A stretch of DNA of 64,000 bases from positions 806,001 to 870,000 of the forward strand of contig NZ_QANL01000001.1 of NCBI RefSeq assembly GCF_003067705.1, given 5' to 3'. Positions 26,411-35,757 of the stretch are shown here, piece by piece (the stretch's first letter is position 1; each line of letters begins with the position of its first letter). This stretch comes from Planctomonas deserti (GTDB lineage: Bacteria; Actinomycetota; Actinomycetes; Actinomycetales; Microbacteriaceae). The notes under the pieces are model-generated. The model made no database searches and was not told the DNA's origin. It worked only from the letters and a program-made list of their open reading frames with translations. A program made the position numbers and the translations under genes.

Positions 26411-26429
26411 GGTGCGGGGCCCGCGGGCA

Positions 26430-26828
26430 CTACTGCTCGGCGGCGGCCCGGGAGCAGGCGGCGCAGAGGCCGAAGACGTCGACGATGTGCTGGGGCTGCG
26501 TGAAGCCGTTCGCCGCGGCGACCGAGGTCGCCCAGGTCTCGACCGCGTCGGCCTCGATCTCGACGGTCAGGCCGCAATTGCGGCAGATGAGGTGGTGGTG
26601 GTGCCCGCCGCTCGTGCAGGCGCGGTAGAGCGCCTCGCCCTCCATCGACTGCAGGGAGTCCGCCTCGCCGCCGTCGGTGAGGTCCGACAGCGCCCGGTAC
26701 ACCGTGGCGAGCCCGATCGGCGAGCCGCCGTCGCGGAGCGTCGAGTGCAGGCTCTGCGCGCTGACGAAGCCGTCCGCGGTGACCAACGCCTCCCGCACGG
26801 CCTCGCGCTGCCACGTGTTCCTCTTCAT
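26430..26828 (-). CDS. zur: Fur-family zinc uptake regulator
   Basis: This 132-residue repressor has the Fur winged-helix domain (GFVSAQSLHSTLRD ... ATVYRALSDL) and the dimer domain with the metal motif GGHHHHLICRNCG. The CxxC pairs CRNC and CAAC hold the structural zinc. The ATG overlaps the upstream permease stop (ATGA), placing zur as the last gene of the zinc importer operon. With zinc bound it would block the Zur box at 30366-30382, controlling both the importer and itself. Assignment to Zur rather than Fur rests on this operon. Confidence 0.92.
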   Translation of the reverse strand: MKRNTWQREAVREALVTADGFVSAQSLHSTLRDGGSPIGLATVYRALSDLTDGGEADSLQSMEGEALYRACTSGGHHHHLICRNCGLTVEIEADAVETWATSVAAANGFTQPQHIVDVFGLCAACSRAAAEQ

Positions 26829-27625
26829 CGCACCCACCGTAAGCCCTCTCGCCGGGTGAGAGCCGAGGCCAGCACGAAGATCGCGGCGGCGGTGAGCGCG
26901 ATGGTCGCGCCCGCGCTCACGGCGAGCGCCCGGGACAGCAGCAGACCGCCGACGGCCGCGACGGCGCCCACGACGGGAGCGAGCACGAACAGCTGCGTCG
27001 AGGTGCGGACGACCAGGCGTGCCGCGGCCGCGGGGGCGGCGATCAGAGCGATGGCGAGGATCGATCCCACGGCGGGCATGGCCACGACGACGGTCGCGGT
27101 GATCAGCCCGAGGGTCAGCAGCTCGATGGGCCACTCCCGGTACCCGGCGGCGCGGAAGCCCGTGGAGTCGAAGGTCGAGAACACGATCTCCTTGCCCGCG
27201 AGCAGGAGCGTCGCGACGACGGCGACGAGCACTCCCCCGGCGAGGGCGATGTCGCCGACGGAGACGGTGAGGATGGAGCCGACGAGGAACGTGTCGACGT
27301 GGATGGGCAACGACGGGTTGAGCCCCTGCAGGAGAGCGCCGAGCGCGAAGCCGGCGGTCAGCACCAGCCCGGAGGCCACGGAGCCGCCCTGGCCGCGGAC
27401 GCGGCCGAGCAGGGTCATGACGCCGACGAGGAGCACGGCGGCGACGGCCGCGCCGAGCAGCACGTTCACGCCGAGGAGCGCCGCCGCGACGCCGCCGGGG
27501 AAGGTGGCGTGGGTGAGCGCCTGGGTGAAGAACGTGCGCCTGCGCAGCACGACGAGGCTGCCCACCAGGCCGCTCAGCGAGCCGATGAGCAACGCCGCCA
27601 GCAGCGCCCGCTCGAAGTAGCCCAT
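26825..27625 (-). CDS. Zinc/manganese ABC transporter permease, second subunit
   Basis: This 266-residue membrane protein belongs to the ZnuB/ABC-3 permease family, with seven or more helices and the typical segments RRTFFTQALTHATFPG and AMPAVGSILAIALIAAPAAAARL. Its ATG overlaps the first permease stop by 1 nt (TGATG) and its stop overlaps the zur start (ATGA). The two permeases are different sequences, so the importer probably uses a heterodimeric channel. Confidence 0.9.
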   Translation of the reverse strand: MGYFERALLAALLIGSLSGLVGSLVVLRRRTFFTQALTHATFPGGVAAALLGVNVLLGAAVAAVLLVGVMTLLGRVRGQGGSVASGLVLTAGFALGALLQGLNPSLPIHVDTFLVGSILTVSVGDIALAGGVLVAVVATLLLAGKEIVFSTFDSTGFRAAGYREWPIELLTLGLITATVVVAMPAVGSILAIALIAAPAAAARLVVRTSTQLFVLAPVVGAVAAVGGLLLSRALAVSAGATIALTAAAIFVLASALTRREGLRWVR

Positions 27626-28494
27626 CAGGCGGCTACCGTTCCCCGCCGCCCGCGCAGGGCGCGCAGGGCGAGGGCGATGAGGTAGCCGACCACGAGGGCG
27701 GCGACGACGGTGGCACCGCTCGGCAGGCTGACGCCCGTGCTCACGGATGCGGCGAAGCTCGCGGACAGCCCGAGCCACGCCGCGAGGGCGGCCGTCGCGG
27801 CAGCGATCGGGAACAGGAGGATGAGCCGGCCGGTGAGCAGCCGGGCGATGGCGGCGGGGACGATCAGCACGGCGAGCACGAGGAGGTTGCCCACGGCACT
27901 CGACGCGGCGACCACGACGAGAGCGATGGCCACGTTGAGCACGAGGTCGAGGACGATCGGGCGGTAGCCCGCCGCGGCACTCCCGGTGGGGTCGAACGCG
28001 CGGAACACCTGCTCCTTGAGCGTCGCGAGCACGAGCGCGAGCGCGAGCACCGCGATCACGAGGGTCTGCGTCACCTCGCCCGCCGTGATGGTGAGGATGC
28101 GCCCGAAGAGCAGCGACTCCAGCTGCCCGCTGTAGTCGGACTGCCGGGACACCGCGAGCACGCCGATGCTGAACATGCCGGTCAGCACGATGGCGACCCC
28201 GGAGTCCGAGGCAACGGCCGCCCGGACCGCGACGGTCAGCAGCACGGCACCCACCACCGCGGCGACGACGGCGCCGACGAACAGGCCCGGCGTGCCGCCC
28301 AGCGCGAAGCCGATGGCGATCCCCGGGAAGACGGCGTGCACCAGGCCGTCGGTGGTGAACTCCAGGCCGCGCAGGTTCACGAGCACTCCGACGACGCCGG
28401 CCGCCACGGCGAGGACGAGCATCACGGCGAGCGCGCGGCCCATGAAGGGCAGCGCGAACGGGGCGAACAGCAGGTCGAACGGATCAGTGCCCAT
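27625..28494 (-). CDS. znuB: Zinc ABC transporter permease, first subunit
   Basis: This 289-residue ABC-3 family permease shows the segments [21 protein letters not shown] and [23 protein letters not shown], with about nine hydrophobic helices. It overlaps the ATPase gene by 11 nt. The shared operon with znuA and zur makes zinc the likely substrate. Confidence 0.91.
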   Translation of the reverse strand: MGTDPFDLLFAPFALPFMGRALAVMLVLAVAAGVVGVLVNLRGLEFTTDGLVHAVFPGIAIGFALGGTPGLFVGAVVAAVVGAVLLTVAVRAAVASDSGVAIVLTGMFSIGVLAVSRQSDYSGQLESLLFGRILTITAGEVTQTLVIAVLALALVLATLKEQVFRAFDPTGSAAAGYRPIVLDLVLNVAIALVVVAASSAVGNLLVLAVLIVPAAIARLLTGRLILLFPIAAATAALAAWLGLSASFAASVSTGVSLPSGATVVAALVVGYLIALALRALRGRRGTVAA

Positions 28495-29248
28495 CGTGCC
28501 CCGGCGTGACGAACGTGTGCTGGTCCAGCTCGACCTGCACCTCCCGGAAGGTGCGCTGCACGTTCTCGAGGGTGAGCACGGCGTCCCGGTCGCCGAATGC
28601 GACCTGGCTGCCGTTGAGCAGCAGGACCCGGTCGCAGACGAGCCGCGCGAGCTCGAGATCGTGGGTCGAGACGAGGATCGCCACGCCGCGCTCCTTCAGA
28701 GCCTGAAGCGTCTCGATGAGGGCGTCGCGGTTGGTCTGGTCGAGGCCGTTGAAGGGCTCGTCGAGGAGCAGGAGGCGGGGGTTCGCGGCGATCGCGCGTG
28801 CGAGGAGGCCGCGCTGCTGCTGCCCGCCGCTCAGCGTGCCGAACCGGGCGCGGGCGCGCGAGGCGAGCCCGACGGTCTCGAGCGCGGTCGCCACGGCGGC
28901 GCGGTCGGCGCGTCGGGGTCCGCGCAGCCAGCCCATGGATCGGTACCGGCCCATGAGCACGACCTGCTCGAGCGAGACGGGGAACTCGGGGTCGAGGTCG
29001 TCCGCCTGCGGCAGGTAGCCGAGGCTGGAGCGGTCCGCCTGTGCGCGCGGCCGGTCGAGGATGTCCATCGTTCCGGCGAGCAGGGGCACCAGCCCGAGCA
29101 CGCCTTTCAGCAACGTCGACTTCCCCGCGCCGTTCGGTCCGATGAGCGCCACCGCCTGCCCCGGTTCGACGTCGATGTCGACGCCGACCAGCGCCGGCGC
29201 GTGGCCGTAGCCGAACGCGCCGCCGCTGATCCGCAGGGCTGAGCTCAC
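28484..29248 (-). CDS. znuC: Zinc ABC transporter ATP-binding protein
   Basis: This 254-residue ATPase has Walker [10 protein letters not shown], the Q-loop YLPQ, the signature LSGGQQQRG, Walker [13 protein letters not shown] and the switch His in VSTHD. It starts with GTG at 29248, which overlaps the znuA stop as GTGA. The C-terminal [13 protein letters not shown] carries extra histidines. It powers the importer formed by the two following permeases. Confidence 0.93.
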   Translation of the reverse strand: MSSALRISGGAFGYGHAPALVGVDIDVEPGQAVALIGPNGAGKSTLLKGVLGLVPLLAGTMDILDRPRAQADRSSLGYLPQADDLDPEFPVSLEQVVLMGRYRSMGWLRGPRRADRAAVATALETVGLASRARARFGTLSGGQQQRGLLARAIAANPRLLLLDEPFNGLDQTNRDALIETLQALKERGVAILVSTHDLELARLVCDRVLLLNGSQVAFGDRDAVLTLENVQRTFREVQVELDQHTFVTPGHDGH

Positions 29249-30348
29249 ACCGCCTCGCTCACGGCGGCGGGAAGGTCGGGGGGCGTCGCGCCCCAGGACT
29301 CGACGAGCACGCGCACGTTGTGCACCTGGGATCCGACGTAGGTCGCGCCGTCGCTGCCGTCCGGCCCGAGGGAGTCGCCGTACAGCGCGTCGTCGCCGTC
29401 GTACACGGCGACGTCGGCCTCCTCGGCGATCGTGGCCGCGGCGCGCGGCGAGATGGAGGTCTCGGAGAACACCGCACGGGTGCCGGTGGCGCGGATGGCC
29501 GCCACGAGCTCGTCGATCTCGGCCGCGCTCGGCTCCGCGTTGTCGTCGAAACCGGGGAGCACGGATCCGACGTAGGTGATGCCGTAGCGCTCGACGAAGT
29601 AGCCGAAGGCGTCGTGGTTGGTCACCAGGAGGCGCTGCTCTGCGGGAACGGCATCGATGGCCGCCGCGCTCCACTCGTCCAGAGCCGTCAGGGTCGCGGT
29701 GTACCGCTCGGCGTTCTCGGCGATGGCGTCGGCGTCCGCCGCGGACGCACGCTCGAGGCCCTCCGCGATGGTGGCGACCATGGTCGCGGCGTTGCGCGGG
29801 TCGGTCCACACGTGGGGGTTGCCTGCCGCGTGGGCGTGCTCGTCCTCGTGCCCGGTCTCGGCCGTCTCGCCCGCGTGCTCGGCGTGCTCCTCCGCGGTCT
29901 CCCCCTCGTGCCCGGCCTCCTCGCCCGCGTGGTCGGCGTGCTCCTCGGCCGTCTCCCCCTCGTGGCCCGCCTCGTCAGCGGACAGCTCGATGCCCTCCGT
30001 CGCGACGATGGCCTCGCCGTCGAACCCGGAGGCCTCCACGGCGTCGTCCAGCCACTCCTCGAGGCCGGAGCCGCTCGACACGAGCACGTTCGCCTCACCC
30101 ATGGCGAGCAGGTCGGCCGGCGTCGGCTCGAACGAGTGCGCGCTCTGGTTCGGCTGGATGAGCTGGGTCACGGTGGCGTCGTCGCCGACGAGAGCTCGCG
30201 TGAAGTCCGCGACCTGCGTCGTGGTGGCGACGACCCGGATCCCCGCGTCGGCCGGCTGCTCCCCCGCGGCCGGCTGGGTTCCGGCGCAGCCCGCCAGGGC
30301 GAGCAGGGCGGCGGCGGACAGGGCGAGGGCGGCGAAGGGGGATTTCAC
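29245..30348 (-). CDS. znuA: Zinc-binding lipoprotein of the ABC importer
   Basis: This 367-residue lipoprotein of the cluster A-I binding proteins has a lipobox LAGC with Cys21 and likely zinc ligands His71 (NQSAHSFEP), His179 (NPHVW) and a His in LVTNHDAFGYF. Between the first two lies a charged His-rich loop typical of ZnuA, here made of two 18-residue tandem units (residues 126-143 and 144-161). It starts with GTG, 18 nt from a Zur box, and leads the znuA-znuC-znuB-znuB-zur operon. Confidence 0.94.
   Translation of the reverse strand: MKSPFAALALSAAALLALAGCAGTQPAAGEQPADAGIRVVATTTQVADFTRALVGDDATVTQLIQPNQSAHSFEPTPADLLAMGEANVLVSSGSGLEEWLDDAVEASGFDGEAIVATEGIELSADEAGHEGETAEEHADHAGEEAGHEGETAEEHAEHAGETAETGHEDEHAHAAGNPHVWTDPRNAATMVATIAEGLERASAADADAIAENAERYTATLTALDEWSAAAIDAVPAEQRLLVTNHDAFGYFVERYGITYVGSVLPGFDDNAEPSAAEIDELVAAIRATGTRAVFSETSISPRAAATIAEEADVAVYDGDDALYGDSLGPDGSDGATYVGSQVHNVRVLVESWGATPPDLPAAVSEAV
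29866..29973. repeat. Two tandem 54-bp units within znuA
   Basis: The units encode the related 18-residue sequences EAGHEGETAEEHADHAGE and EAGHEGETAEEHAEHAGE in the metal-trapping loop. They differ by one amino acid, so this is a recent in-frame duplication. Confidence 0.85.
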
Positions 30349-30365
30349 GCGCTCAACCTACGCGC

Positions 30366-30382
30366 AGTTGAGAATGATTGTC
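30366..30382 (-). promoter_or_regulatory. Zur box upstream of znuA
   Basis: TTGAGAATGATTGTCAA is a near-perfect 17-nt inverted repeat matching the actinobacterial Zur consensus TGAnAATnATTnTCA at every fixed position. It lies 18-34 nt upstream of the znuA start, where bound Zur would cover the promoter. Confidence 0.88.
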
Positions 30383-30422
30383 AAAATCAGCCGCTCGGTG
30401 TATGCGGTGCGATTCGCGGCCG

Positions 30423-31907
30423 TCAGTCGAGGAGCAGGGCGGGCTCCTCGAGCACGCTCGCCACGTCCGCCACGAACCGGCTCGCCACGTCGCCGTCCAC
30501 GACCCGGTGGTCGAAGCTCGCGCCGACGGTCGTGACGAATCGCGGCCGCACCTCGCCGTCCACCACCCACGGCTTCTGCTTGATGGTGCCGAGCGCCACG
30601 ATGGCGACCTCGCCCGGGTTCAGGATCGGCGTGCCCGTGTCCATGCCGAAGACGCCGATGTTGGTGAGCGTGATGGTGCCGTTCGCCATCTCGGCCGGGC
30701 TGGTCCTGCCGTCGCGCGCCGTGATGGTGAGCTGCTCGAGCGCCTGCGCGAGCTGCAGGAGCGACATCGACTGCGCCTCCTTGACGTTCGGCACGATGAG
30801 GCCGCGGGGCGTCGCGGCGGCGACGCCGAGGTTCACGTAGTGCCGCACGACGATCTCGGAGTCGCTCCAGGAGGAGTTGACGGTCGGGTTGCGCCGCACG
30901 GCCCAGATCATGGCCTTCGCCATGATGAGCAGCGGCGACACCTTGACGCCCGCGAAGTCCGTCGAGGTCTTCAGCCGCTTGACGAACTCCATCGTGCGGG
31001 TGGCGTCGACGTCCACGAACACGCTGACGTGCGGGGCGGAGAACTTGCTCGACACCATCGCCTGCGCGATGGCCTTGCGCACGCCCTTCACGGGGATGCG
31101 CTCCTCGCGCTCGGGCGACCACTCGGGCGTCTCGAGGTTCTTGAACACGCTCGCCTGCGACGCGTGGCGCACGACGTCGTCGCGGGTGATCTCGCCGAGC
31201 AGGCCGGTGGCGGTGACGGTCGCGAGGTCGACCGCGAGGTCCTTGGCGAGCTTGCGCACGGGCGGCTTCGCAATGATCGGGCCGACGGACTGGGCGAGCG
31301 GCACGGAGCGTGGCGTCGGCTGTCCCGCTCGGGGCGCGGTCGGCGCTGCGGGCGCGGGCCGCGTCGTCGGAGCGGCCGCACCGGCGGTGTCACTTCGGCG
31401 CCTGCGGGTCGCGGGGGCGCCGCTCCTGGTGCCGTAGCCCACGAGCACGGCCTGGGGCTTCTCGTCCGCCTCTCGGGAGACGCTCGCGGCGGCATCGGCT
31501 GCGGCGTCCTCCGCCTCGGTGGGGGCGGCCGGGGCGGGCTGCTCGTGGGGCACGCCCGCGACCACCGGGCCCGTCGCTGCCGAGGAGCCGGGGACCGCCA
31601 TGGTGGCCTCGAGCGGCATGGCCGCCTGGGCGGGCGTCGCGAGCGGGGCCTCGACCCCGACGCGCGACTCCGACGAGATGGAGATGATCGGCGTTCCGAC
31701 GTCGACCGTGTCACCCTCCTGCACGAGCAGCCCGGACACGGTGCCGGAGTACGGGGACGGCAGCTCGACGAGCGACTTCGCCGTCTCGATCTCCACGATG
31801 ACCTGGTTGACGCTCACGGCGTCGCCGGGACCGACCTTCCACGACACGATCTCCGCCTCGGTCAGGCCCTCCCCGACGTCCGGGAGGTTGAACTGTGAAT
31901 CGGTCAT
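30423..31907 (-). CDS. Dihydrolipoamide acyltransferase (E2) of a 2-oxoacid dehydrogenase complex
   Basis: This 494-residue E2 transfers acyl groups from lipoate to CoA. It has one N-terminal lipoyl domain with the lipoylated Lys in [13 protein letters not shown], a long Ala/Pro/Glu linker, a peripheral-subunit-binding domain ([20 protein letters not shown]) and a catalytic domain ending in the active-site [10 protein letters not shown]. It is 50 nt downstream of E1beta and completes an E1alpha-E1beta-E2 set of the branched-chain type. No E3 gene is in the window, so dihydrolipoamide dehydrogenase must come from elsewhere. Confidence 0.93.
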   Translation of the reverse strand: MTDSQFNLPDVGEGLTEAEIVSWKVGPGDAVSVNQVIVEIETAKSLVELPSPYSGTVSGLLVQEGDTVDVGTPIISISSESRVGVEAPLATPAQAAMPLEATMAVPGSSAATGPVVAGVPHEQPAPAAPTEAEDAAADAAASVSREADEKPQAVLVGYGTRSGAPATRRRRSDTAGAAAPTTRPAPAAPTAPRAGQPTPRSVPLAQSVGPIIAKPPVRKLAKDLAVDLATVTATGLLGEITRDDVVRHASQASVFKNLETPEWSPEREERIPVKGVRKAIAQAMVSSKFSAPHVSVFVDVDATRTMEFVKRLKTSTDFAGVKVSPLLIMAKAMIWAVRRNPTVNSSWSDSEIVVRHYVNLGVAAATPRGLIVPNVKEAQSMSLLQLAQALEQLTITARDGRTSPAEMANGTITLTNIGVFGMDTGTPILNPGEVAIVALGTIKQKPWVVDGEVRPRFVTTVGASFDHRVVDGDVASRFVADVASVLEEPALLLD

Positions 31908-31957
31908 GGCAACTCCGGATGCTGTCGCGGTGGGGTTCGGGAAGGCGGGCGCCCTCG

Positions 31958-33034
31958 TCAGTAGGCGAGGGAGCGGTCGATCGCGTCGAGCACGCGGTCG
32001 GCGTCGGGGAGGTAGAGCGACTCGACCTTCGCGGGCGGGAAGGGCGCGTCGAATCCGGACACCCGCAGCACGGGCGCCTGGAGGGAGTAGAACGCCCGCT
32101 CGGTGACAGTCGCGGCGATCTCGGAGCCCACGCTCACGAAACCGGGGGCTTCCTGGGCCACCACGAGCCGGCCGGTCTTGTGCACGGACTCGAGGATCGG
32201 GCCGTAGTCGATGGGCGACAGCGACCGCAGGTCGATGACCTCGACGCTCGTGCCCTCCTGGGCGGCGATCTCGGCGGCCTGCAGGAGCATCGTCACCATG
32301 GCGCCGTGGCCCACGAGGGTGACCTCGGTGCCCGCGCGGGCCACGCGGCTCGCGTGCAGCGGCACGGGGTTGCCCGCGAGGCTCACCTCGCCCTTGGGCC
32401 AGTAGCGCGCCTTCGGCTCGAAGAACATCACCGGGTCGTCGCTCGCGATGGCCTCCTGGATCATCCAGTAGGCATCGTTCGGGGTGCTCGGGCTGACCAC
32501 GCGGAGGCCGGCGGTGTGCGCGAAGTACGCCTCGGGGCTCTCCTGGTGGTGCTCGATGGCGCCGATGTGCCCGCCGTACGGCACGCGGATGACCACCGGC
32601 ATGCTCACCGAGCCCTCGTGCCGGTTGGTGATCTTCGCGAGCTGGCTCGTGATCTGGTCGAAGCCGGGGTAGATGAACCCGTCGAACTGGATCTCGCACA
32701 CCGGGCGGTAGCCGCGCATGGCGAGGCCGATGGCCGTGCCGATGATGCCGGACTCGGCGAGGGGCGTGTCGATGACGCGCTGCTCGCCGAACTCCTTCTG
32801 CAGCCCCTCGGTCACCCGGAAGACGCCGCCGAGCTTGCCGATGTCCTCGCCCATCAGCAGCACGCGGTCGTCGTCCTGCAGCGCCCTGCGGAGGCCCGCG
32901 TTCAGCGCGCGGCCGAGCGGCATGGTCTGGATGGAGTCGGCCGCCAGCTGTGCGGCATCCGCGTCGTGCGCCGCCTGTGTCGCCTGGCCGGTCGGCGCTG
33001 CCTCGCCGGTCTGTGCCGTCTGGATGTCGGTCAT
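31958..33034 (-). CDS. 2-oxoacid dehydrogenase E1 component, beta subunit
   Basis: This 358-residue subunit forms the thiamine-diphosphate site with E1alpha. It has the motifs [49 protein letters not shown] and [22 protein letters not shown] 35-residue N-terminal Ala/Thr/Gln-rich extension precedes the conserved part. The ATG overlaps the E1alpha stop (ATGA). The sequence fits branched-chain 2-oxoacid dehydrogenase better than pyruvate dehydrogenase, which in actinobacteria is usually of the AceE type. Confidence 0.93.
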   Translation of the reverse strand: MTDIQTAQTGEAAPTGQATQAAHDADAAQLAADSIQTMPLGRALNAGLRRALQDDDRVLLMGEDIGKLGGVFRVTEGLQKEFGEQRVIDTPLAESGIIGTAIGLAMRGYRPVCEIQFDGFIYPGFDQITSQLAKITNRHEGSVSMPVVIRVPYGGHIGAIEHHQESPEAYFAHTAGLRVVSPSTPNDAYWMIQEAIASDDPVMFFEPKARYWPKGEVSLAGNPVPLHASRVARAGTEVTLVGHGAMVTMLLQAAEIAAQEGTSVEVIDLRSLSPIDYGPILESVHKTGRLVVAQEAPGFVSVGSEIAATVTERAFYSLQAPVLRVSGFDAPFPPAKVESLYLPDADRVLDAIDRSLAY

Positions 33035-34167
33035 GCCCGCTCCCCCTCCACCGACGCCGACGCATCGTCGAAAGACGCCTCGTACTGCGCCAGCCACTCC
33101 CTCTGCTCCTCGATCACCGGGTGCGGCTCGGAGTAGACGTGGTCGAAGATCTTGCCCACGGGCGGGGTGCCGAGGGTCAGGGTACGGCGGCGGATGTCGG
33201 CGGCGAGGTCGGCCGCCTCCTCGCGCACGTCGCCGAAGAACGCGTCGTCGGCGCCGAGTCCGCGGAGGTAGGTCTCGAGCCGCAGGACCGGGTCGCGCTC
33301 GACCCAGGAGGCGAGCTCGTCGTCGGTGCGGTACTTGGTCGGGTCGTCGCTCGTGGTGTGCGCGCCGATGCGGTAGGTCAGGGCCTCGATGAAGCCGGGG
33401 CCGCGCCCGCTGCGCGCGTCGTCGAGGTACTTGGCCGTGACGGCGTAGCTCGCGAACACGTCGTTGCCGTCGATCTGCGTGCTGGGGATGCCGAATCCGC
33501 GGGGCCGCAGGTACAGCGGGACCCGGGACTGCGTGCTGACGGGCACCGAGATCGCCCAGTGGTTGTTCTGCAGGAAGAACACCTGCGGGGTCTGGAAGCT
33601 CGCCGCGAAGACCAGGGCCTCGCTGACGTCGCCCTGGCTCGTCGCGCCGTCGCCGAAGTAGACCATGACGGCGGTGTCGGTGTCGGGGTCCCCGGTGCCG
33701 ACGGCGCCGTCGAACTTCACGCCCATGGCGTAGCCGGTGGCGTGCAGGGCCTGCGACCCGATCACGAGCGTGTAGAGGTGGAAGTTCGTCTCCTGCGGGT
33801 TCCAGCCGCCGTGCGTCGTGCCGCGCATCAGCTCGATGATGCCGAGCAGGTCGATGCCGCGGATCAGCCCGACGGCGTGCTCCCGGTAGGAGGGGAAGAT
33901 GTGGTCCTGGGGACGGGACGCCCGGGCGGAGCCCACCTGTGCGCCCTCCTGGCCGGTGCTCGGCGGCCACAGGCCCATCTGGCCCTGGCGCTGCAGGTGC
34001 GTCGCCTCGGCGTCGAAGGCCCGGACCTGCGCCATGTCGGCGTAGAACTGCCGGTAGTCGGCCTCGGTGAGCTTCTCGAAGTAGGGCAGGAACTGCTCGG
34101 CGGAGGGGGTGGGCTCCAGCCTGCCCTCCGCGGAGAGCAGGGACACCGTCGTTTCGGATTCCGCCAT
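33031..34167 (-). CDS. 2-oxoacid dehydrogenase E1 component, alpha subunit
   Basis: This 378-residue subunit decarboxylates the 2-oxoacid using thiamine diphosphate. The cofactor motif [18 protein letters not shown] and a following NNHWAISVP are present, together with the [12 protein letters not shown] loop of branched-chain E1. It starts 9 nt after the aminotransferase stop, so the aminotransferase and the dehydrogenase are likely one operon. In this lineage the complex would supply starters for branched-chain fatty acids. Confidence 0.93.
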   Translation of the reverse strand: MAESETTVSLLSAEGRLEPTPSAEQFLPYFEKLTEADYRQFYADMAQVRAFDAEATHLQRQGQMGLWPPSTGQEGAQVGSARASRPQDHIFPSYREHAVGLIRGIDLLGIIELMRGTTHGGWNPQETNFHLYTLVIGSQALHATGYAMGVKFDGAVGTGDPDTDTAVMVYFGDGATSQGDVSEALVFAASFQTPQVFFLQNNHWAISVPVSTQSRVPLYLRPRGFGIPSTQIDGNDVFASYAVTAKYLDDARSGRGPGFIEALTYRIGAHTTSDDPTKYRTDDELASWVERDPVLRLETYLRGLGADDAFFGDVREEAADLAADIRRRTLTLGTPPVGKIFDHVYSEPHPVIEEQREWLAQYEASFDDASASVEGERA

Positions 34168-34176
34168 TCGACTAAC

Positions 34177-35280
34177 CTACCGGCGCCCCTCAGTGGTCCT
34201 CGTGAGGTTGCGGACAATGTCCTCCGATGCCTTTAGGAGTTTGTCGACAGACTCCTCCTCCCCGATGCTGACCCGGATGCCCTCCGGTGGGAAGGCGCGC
34301 ACGACGACGCCGTGCTCGGCGAACACCTCTGCGGCCCGTGCCGTCGCCTCGCCCGTGGGCAGCCAGACGAAGTTGCCGTGCGCCTCCGGGACGGCCCAGC
34401 CCTGGTCGAGAAGCGCCTCGCGCACCCGGTCGCGGAGCAGCACGATGCGGTCGACGCGCTCGAGGAGCTCGGGCTCGCGGTCGAGCGAGGCGAGCGCCGC
34501 CTCGACCGCGACCGCCGTGACCGAGAGCGGGATCGCGGTCGACCGCGCCGCGTCGAGCACGCGGACCGGGCCGAGCGCGTAGCCGACCCGCAGCCCGGCG
34601 AGGCCGTACGCCTTGGAGAACGTGCGCAGCACCACGAGATTCGGGTACCGCGCGAGCAGCGGAACCCCGTTGACGGCCGCGGGGTCGCGCACGAACTCCG
34701 TGTACGCCTCGTCGAGGAGCACGAGGACGTCGGACGGGACGCGCTGCATGAGGTCGGCGAATTCGGCTGCGGTCACGATGGTGCCGGTCGGGTTGTTGGG
34801 GGTGCAGACCAGAACCACCCGGGTGCGCGGGGTCACGGCGGCGGCGAGCCCGGCGACGTCGAGGCTGCCGTCCGGCAGGTTCGGCACCCGCACGCCGGTC
34901 GCACCCGCGACCGTGACGAGCCCGGGGTACGCCTCGAAGGACCGCCACGGGTACACGACCTCGTCGCCCGCTCCCGCGGCGGCCTGGATGAACTGCGCGA
35001 GCAGCGACACCGATCCCGCCCCGACGTGCACCTCATCCGGCGTGACGCCGTAGCGCGCGGCGAGCGCCTCCCTGAGTGCGCCGGCCGTGGCGTCGGGGTA
35101 GCGGTTGATCGAGCGCACGCCGGCGATCGCCTCGAGCACGCCGGGCAGCGGCTCGAACGGGTTCTCGTTGGAGGAGAGCTTGTAGCTGTCATCGGATGCC
35201 GGGTTGCCCTGCCGGTACGCAGGGAGAGCGACGATCTCGGGCCGGAGGCGGACGGGTGGCTTGTCGTCGTGGGCACTCAC
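34177..35280 (-). CDS. Histidinol-phosphate / aromatic aminotransferase family protein (HisC-like, Pat type)
   Basis: This 367-residue PLP enzyme of fold type I carries [12 protein letters not shown], the PLP-contact segment [18 protein letters not shown] and the PLP lysine in [17 protein letters not shown]. It is of the HisC/Pat type, acting on histidinol phosphate or aromatic 2-oxoacids. The GTG at 35280 starts just before the conserved part. Because it leads the 2-oxoacid dehydrogenase operon and no his genes are nearby, an aromatic or branched-chain amino acid substrate is more likely than histidinol phosphate. Confidence 0.9.
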   Translation of the reverse strand: MSAHDDKPPVRLRPEIVALPAYRQGNPASDDSYKLSSNENPFEPLPGVLEAIAGVRSINRYPDATAGALREALAARYGVTPDEVHVGAGSVSLLAQFIQAAAGAGDEVVYPWRSFEAYPGLVTVAGATGVRVPNLPDGSLDVAGLAAAVTPRTRVVLVCTPNNPTGTIVTAAEFADLMQRVPSDVLVLLDEAYTEFVRDPAAVNGVPLLARYPNLVVLRTFSKAYGLAGLRVGYALGPVRVLDAARSTAIPLSVTAVAVEAALASLDREPELLERVDRIVLLRDRVREALLDQGWAVPEAHGNFVWLPTGEATARAAEVFAEHGVVVRAFPPEGIRVSIGEEESVDKLLKASEDIVRNLTRTTEGRR

Positions 35281-35355
35281 GGCACCAGAGTCTATGCGGC
35301 GGGTGGGGCGCGGCTCCCGTGGTGGCGGGGGGAGGAGCGATGCCATAGTGGGCAT

Positions 35356-35757
35356 ATGCCGAAATTCCTGATCTCGACGGTCACGAACGCCATCGCGCTG
35401 TGGCTGACCACGCTGATCGTCGCCGGCACGCACGTCACCCCGTACGAGGAGGGCAACCCCCTCGCCGTCGTGCTCACGTACCTGCTGCTCGGCCTGCTGT
35501 TCGGCATCGTCAATGGCGTCATCGGCACGGCGATCAAGATCGTCGCGTTCCCGCTGTACCTCCTGACGCTCGGGCTCATCGCGCTCATCGTGAACGGGCT
35601 GCTGTTCCTCCTCGTCGCCTGGATCTCGGGCCTGCTCGGCTTCGGGCTGTCCGTCGACGGCTTCTGGTGGGGTGTGCTCGGGGCCCTGCTGATGGCGCTG
35701 TTCAGCTGGGTCATCGGCCTTGTCCTGCGCCCGCTCGCCCGCCGCGACCGGGACTGA
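35356..35757 (+). CDS. Phage-holin-family small membrane protein (mycobacterial 4-TMS type)
   Basis: This 133-residue protein has four hydrophobic helices and the family segments [15 protein letters not shown] and [17 protein letters not shown], matching the Phage_holin_4_2 family. Despite the name, chromosomal members are not tied to phage lysis, and no phage genes are present. It overlaps the 3' end of the convergent hydrolase gene by 47 nt. The ATG at 35356 is 76 nt from the divergent aminotransferase start. Confidence 0.85.
   Translation: MPKFLISTVTNAIALWLTTLIVAGTHVTPYEEGNPLAVVLTYLLLGLLFGIVNGVIGTAIKIVAFPLYLLTLGLIALIVNGLLFLLVAWISGLLGFGLSVDGFWWGVLGALLMALFSWVIGLVLRPLARRDRD

Noticed and set aside
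35356-35757. Prophage remnant suggested by the holin-family protein
   Set aside because: No integrase, endolysin or structural genes are nearby, and this family is common on actinobacterial chromosomes.
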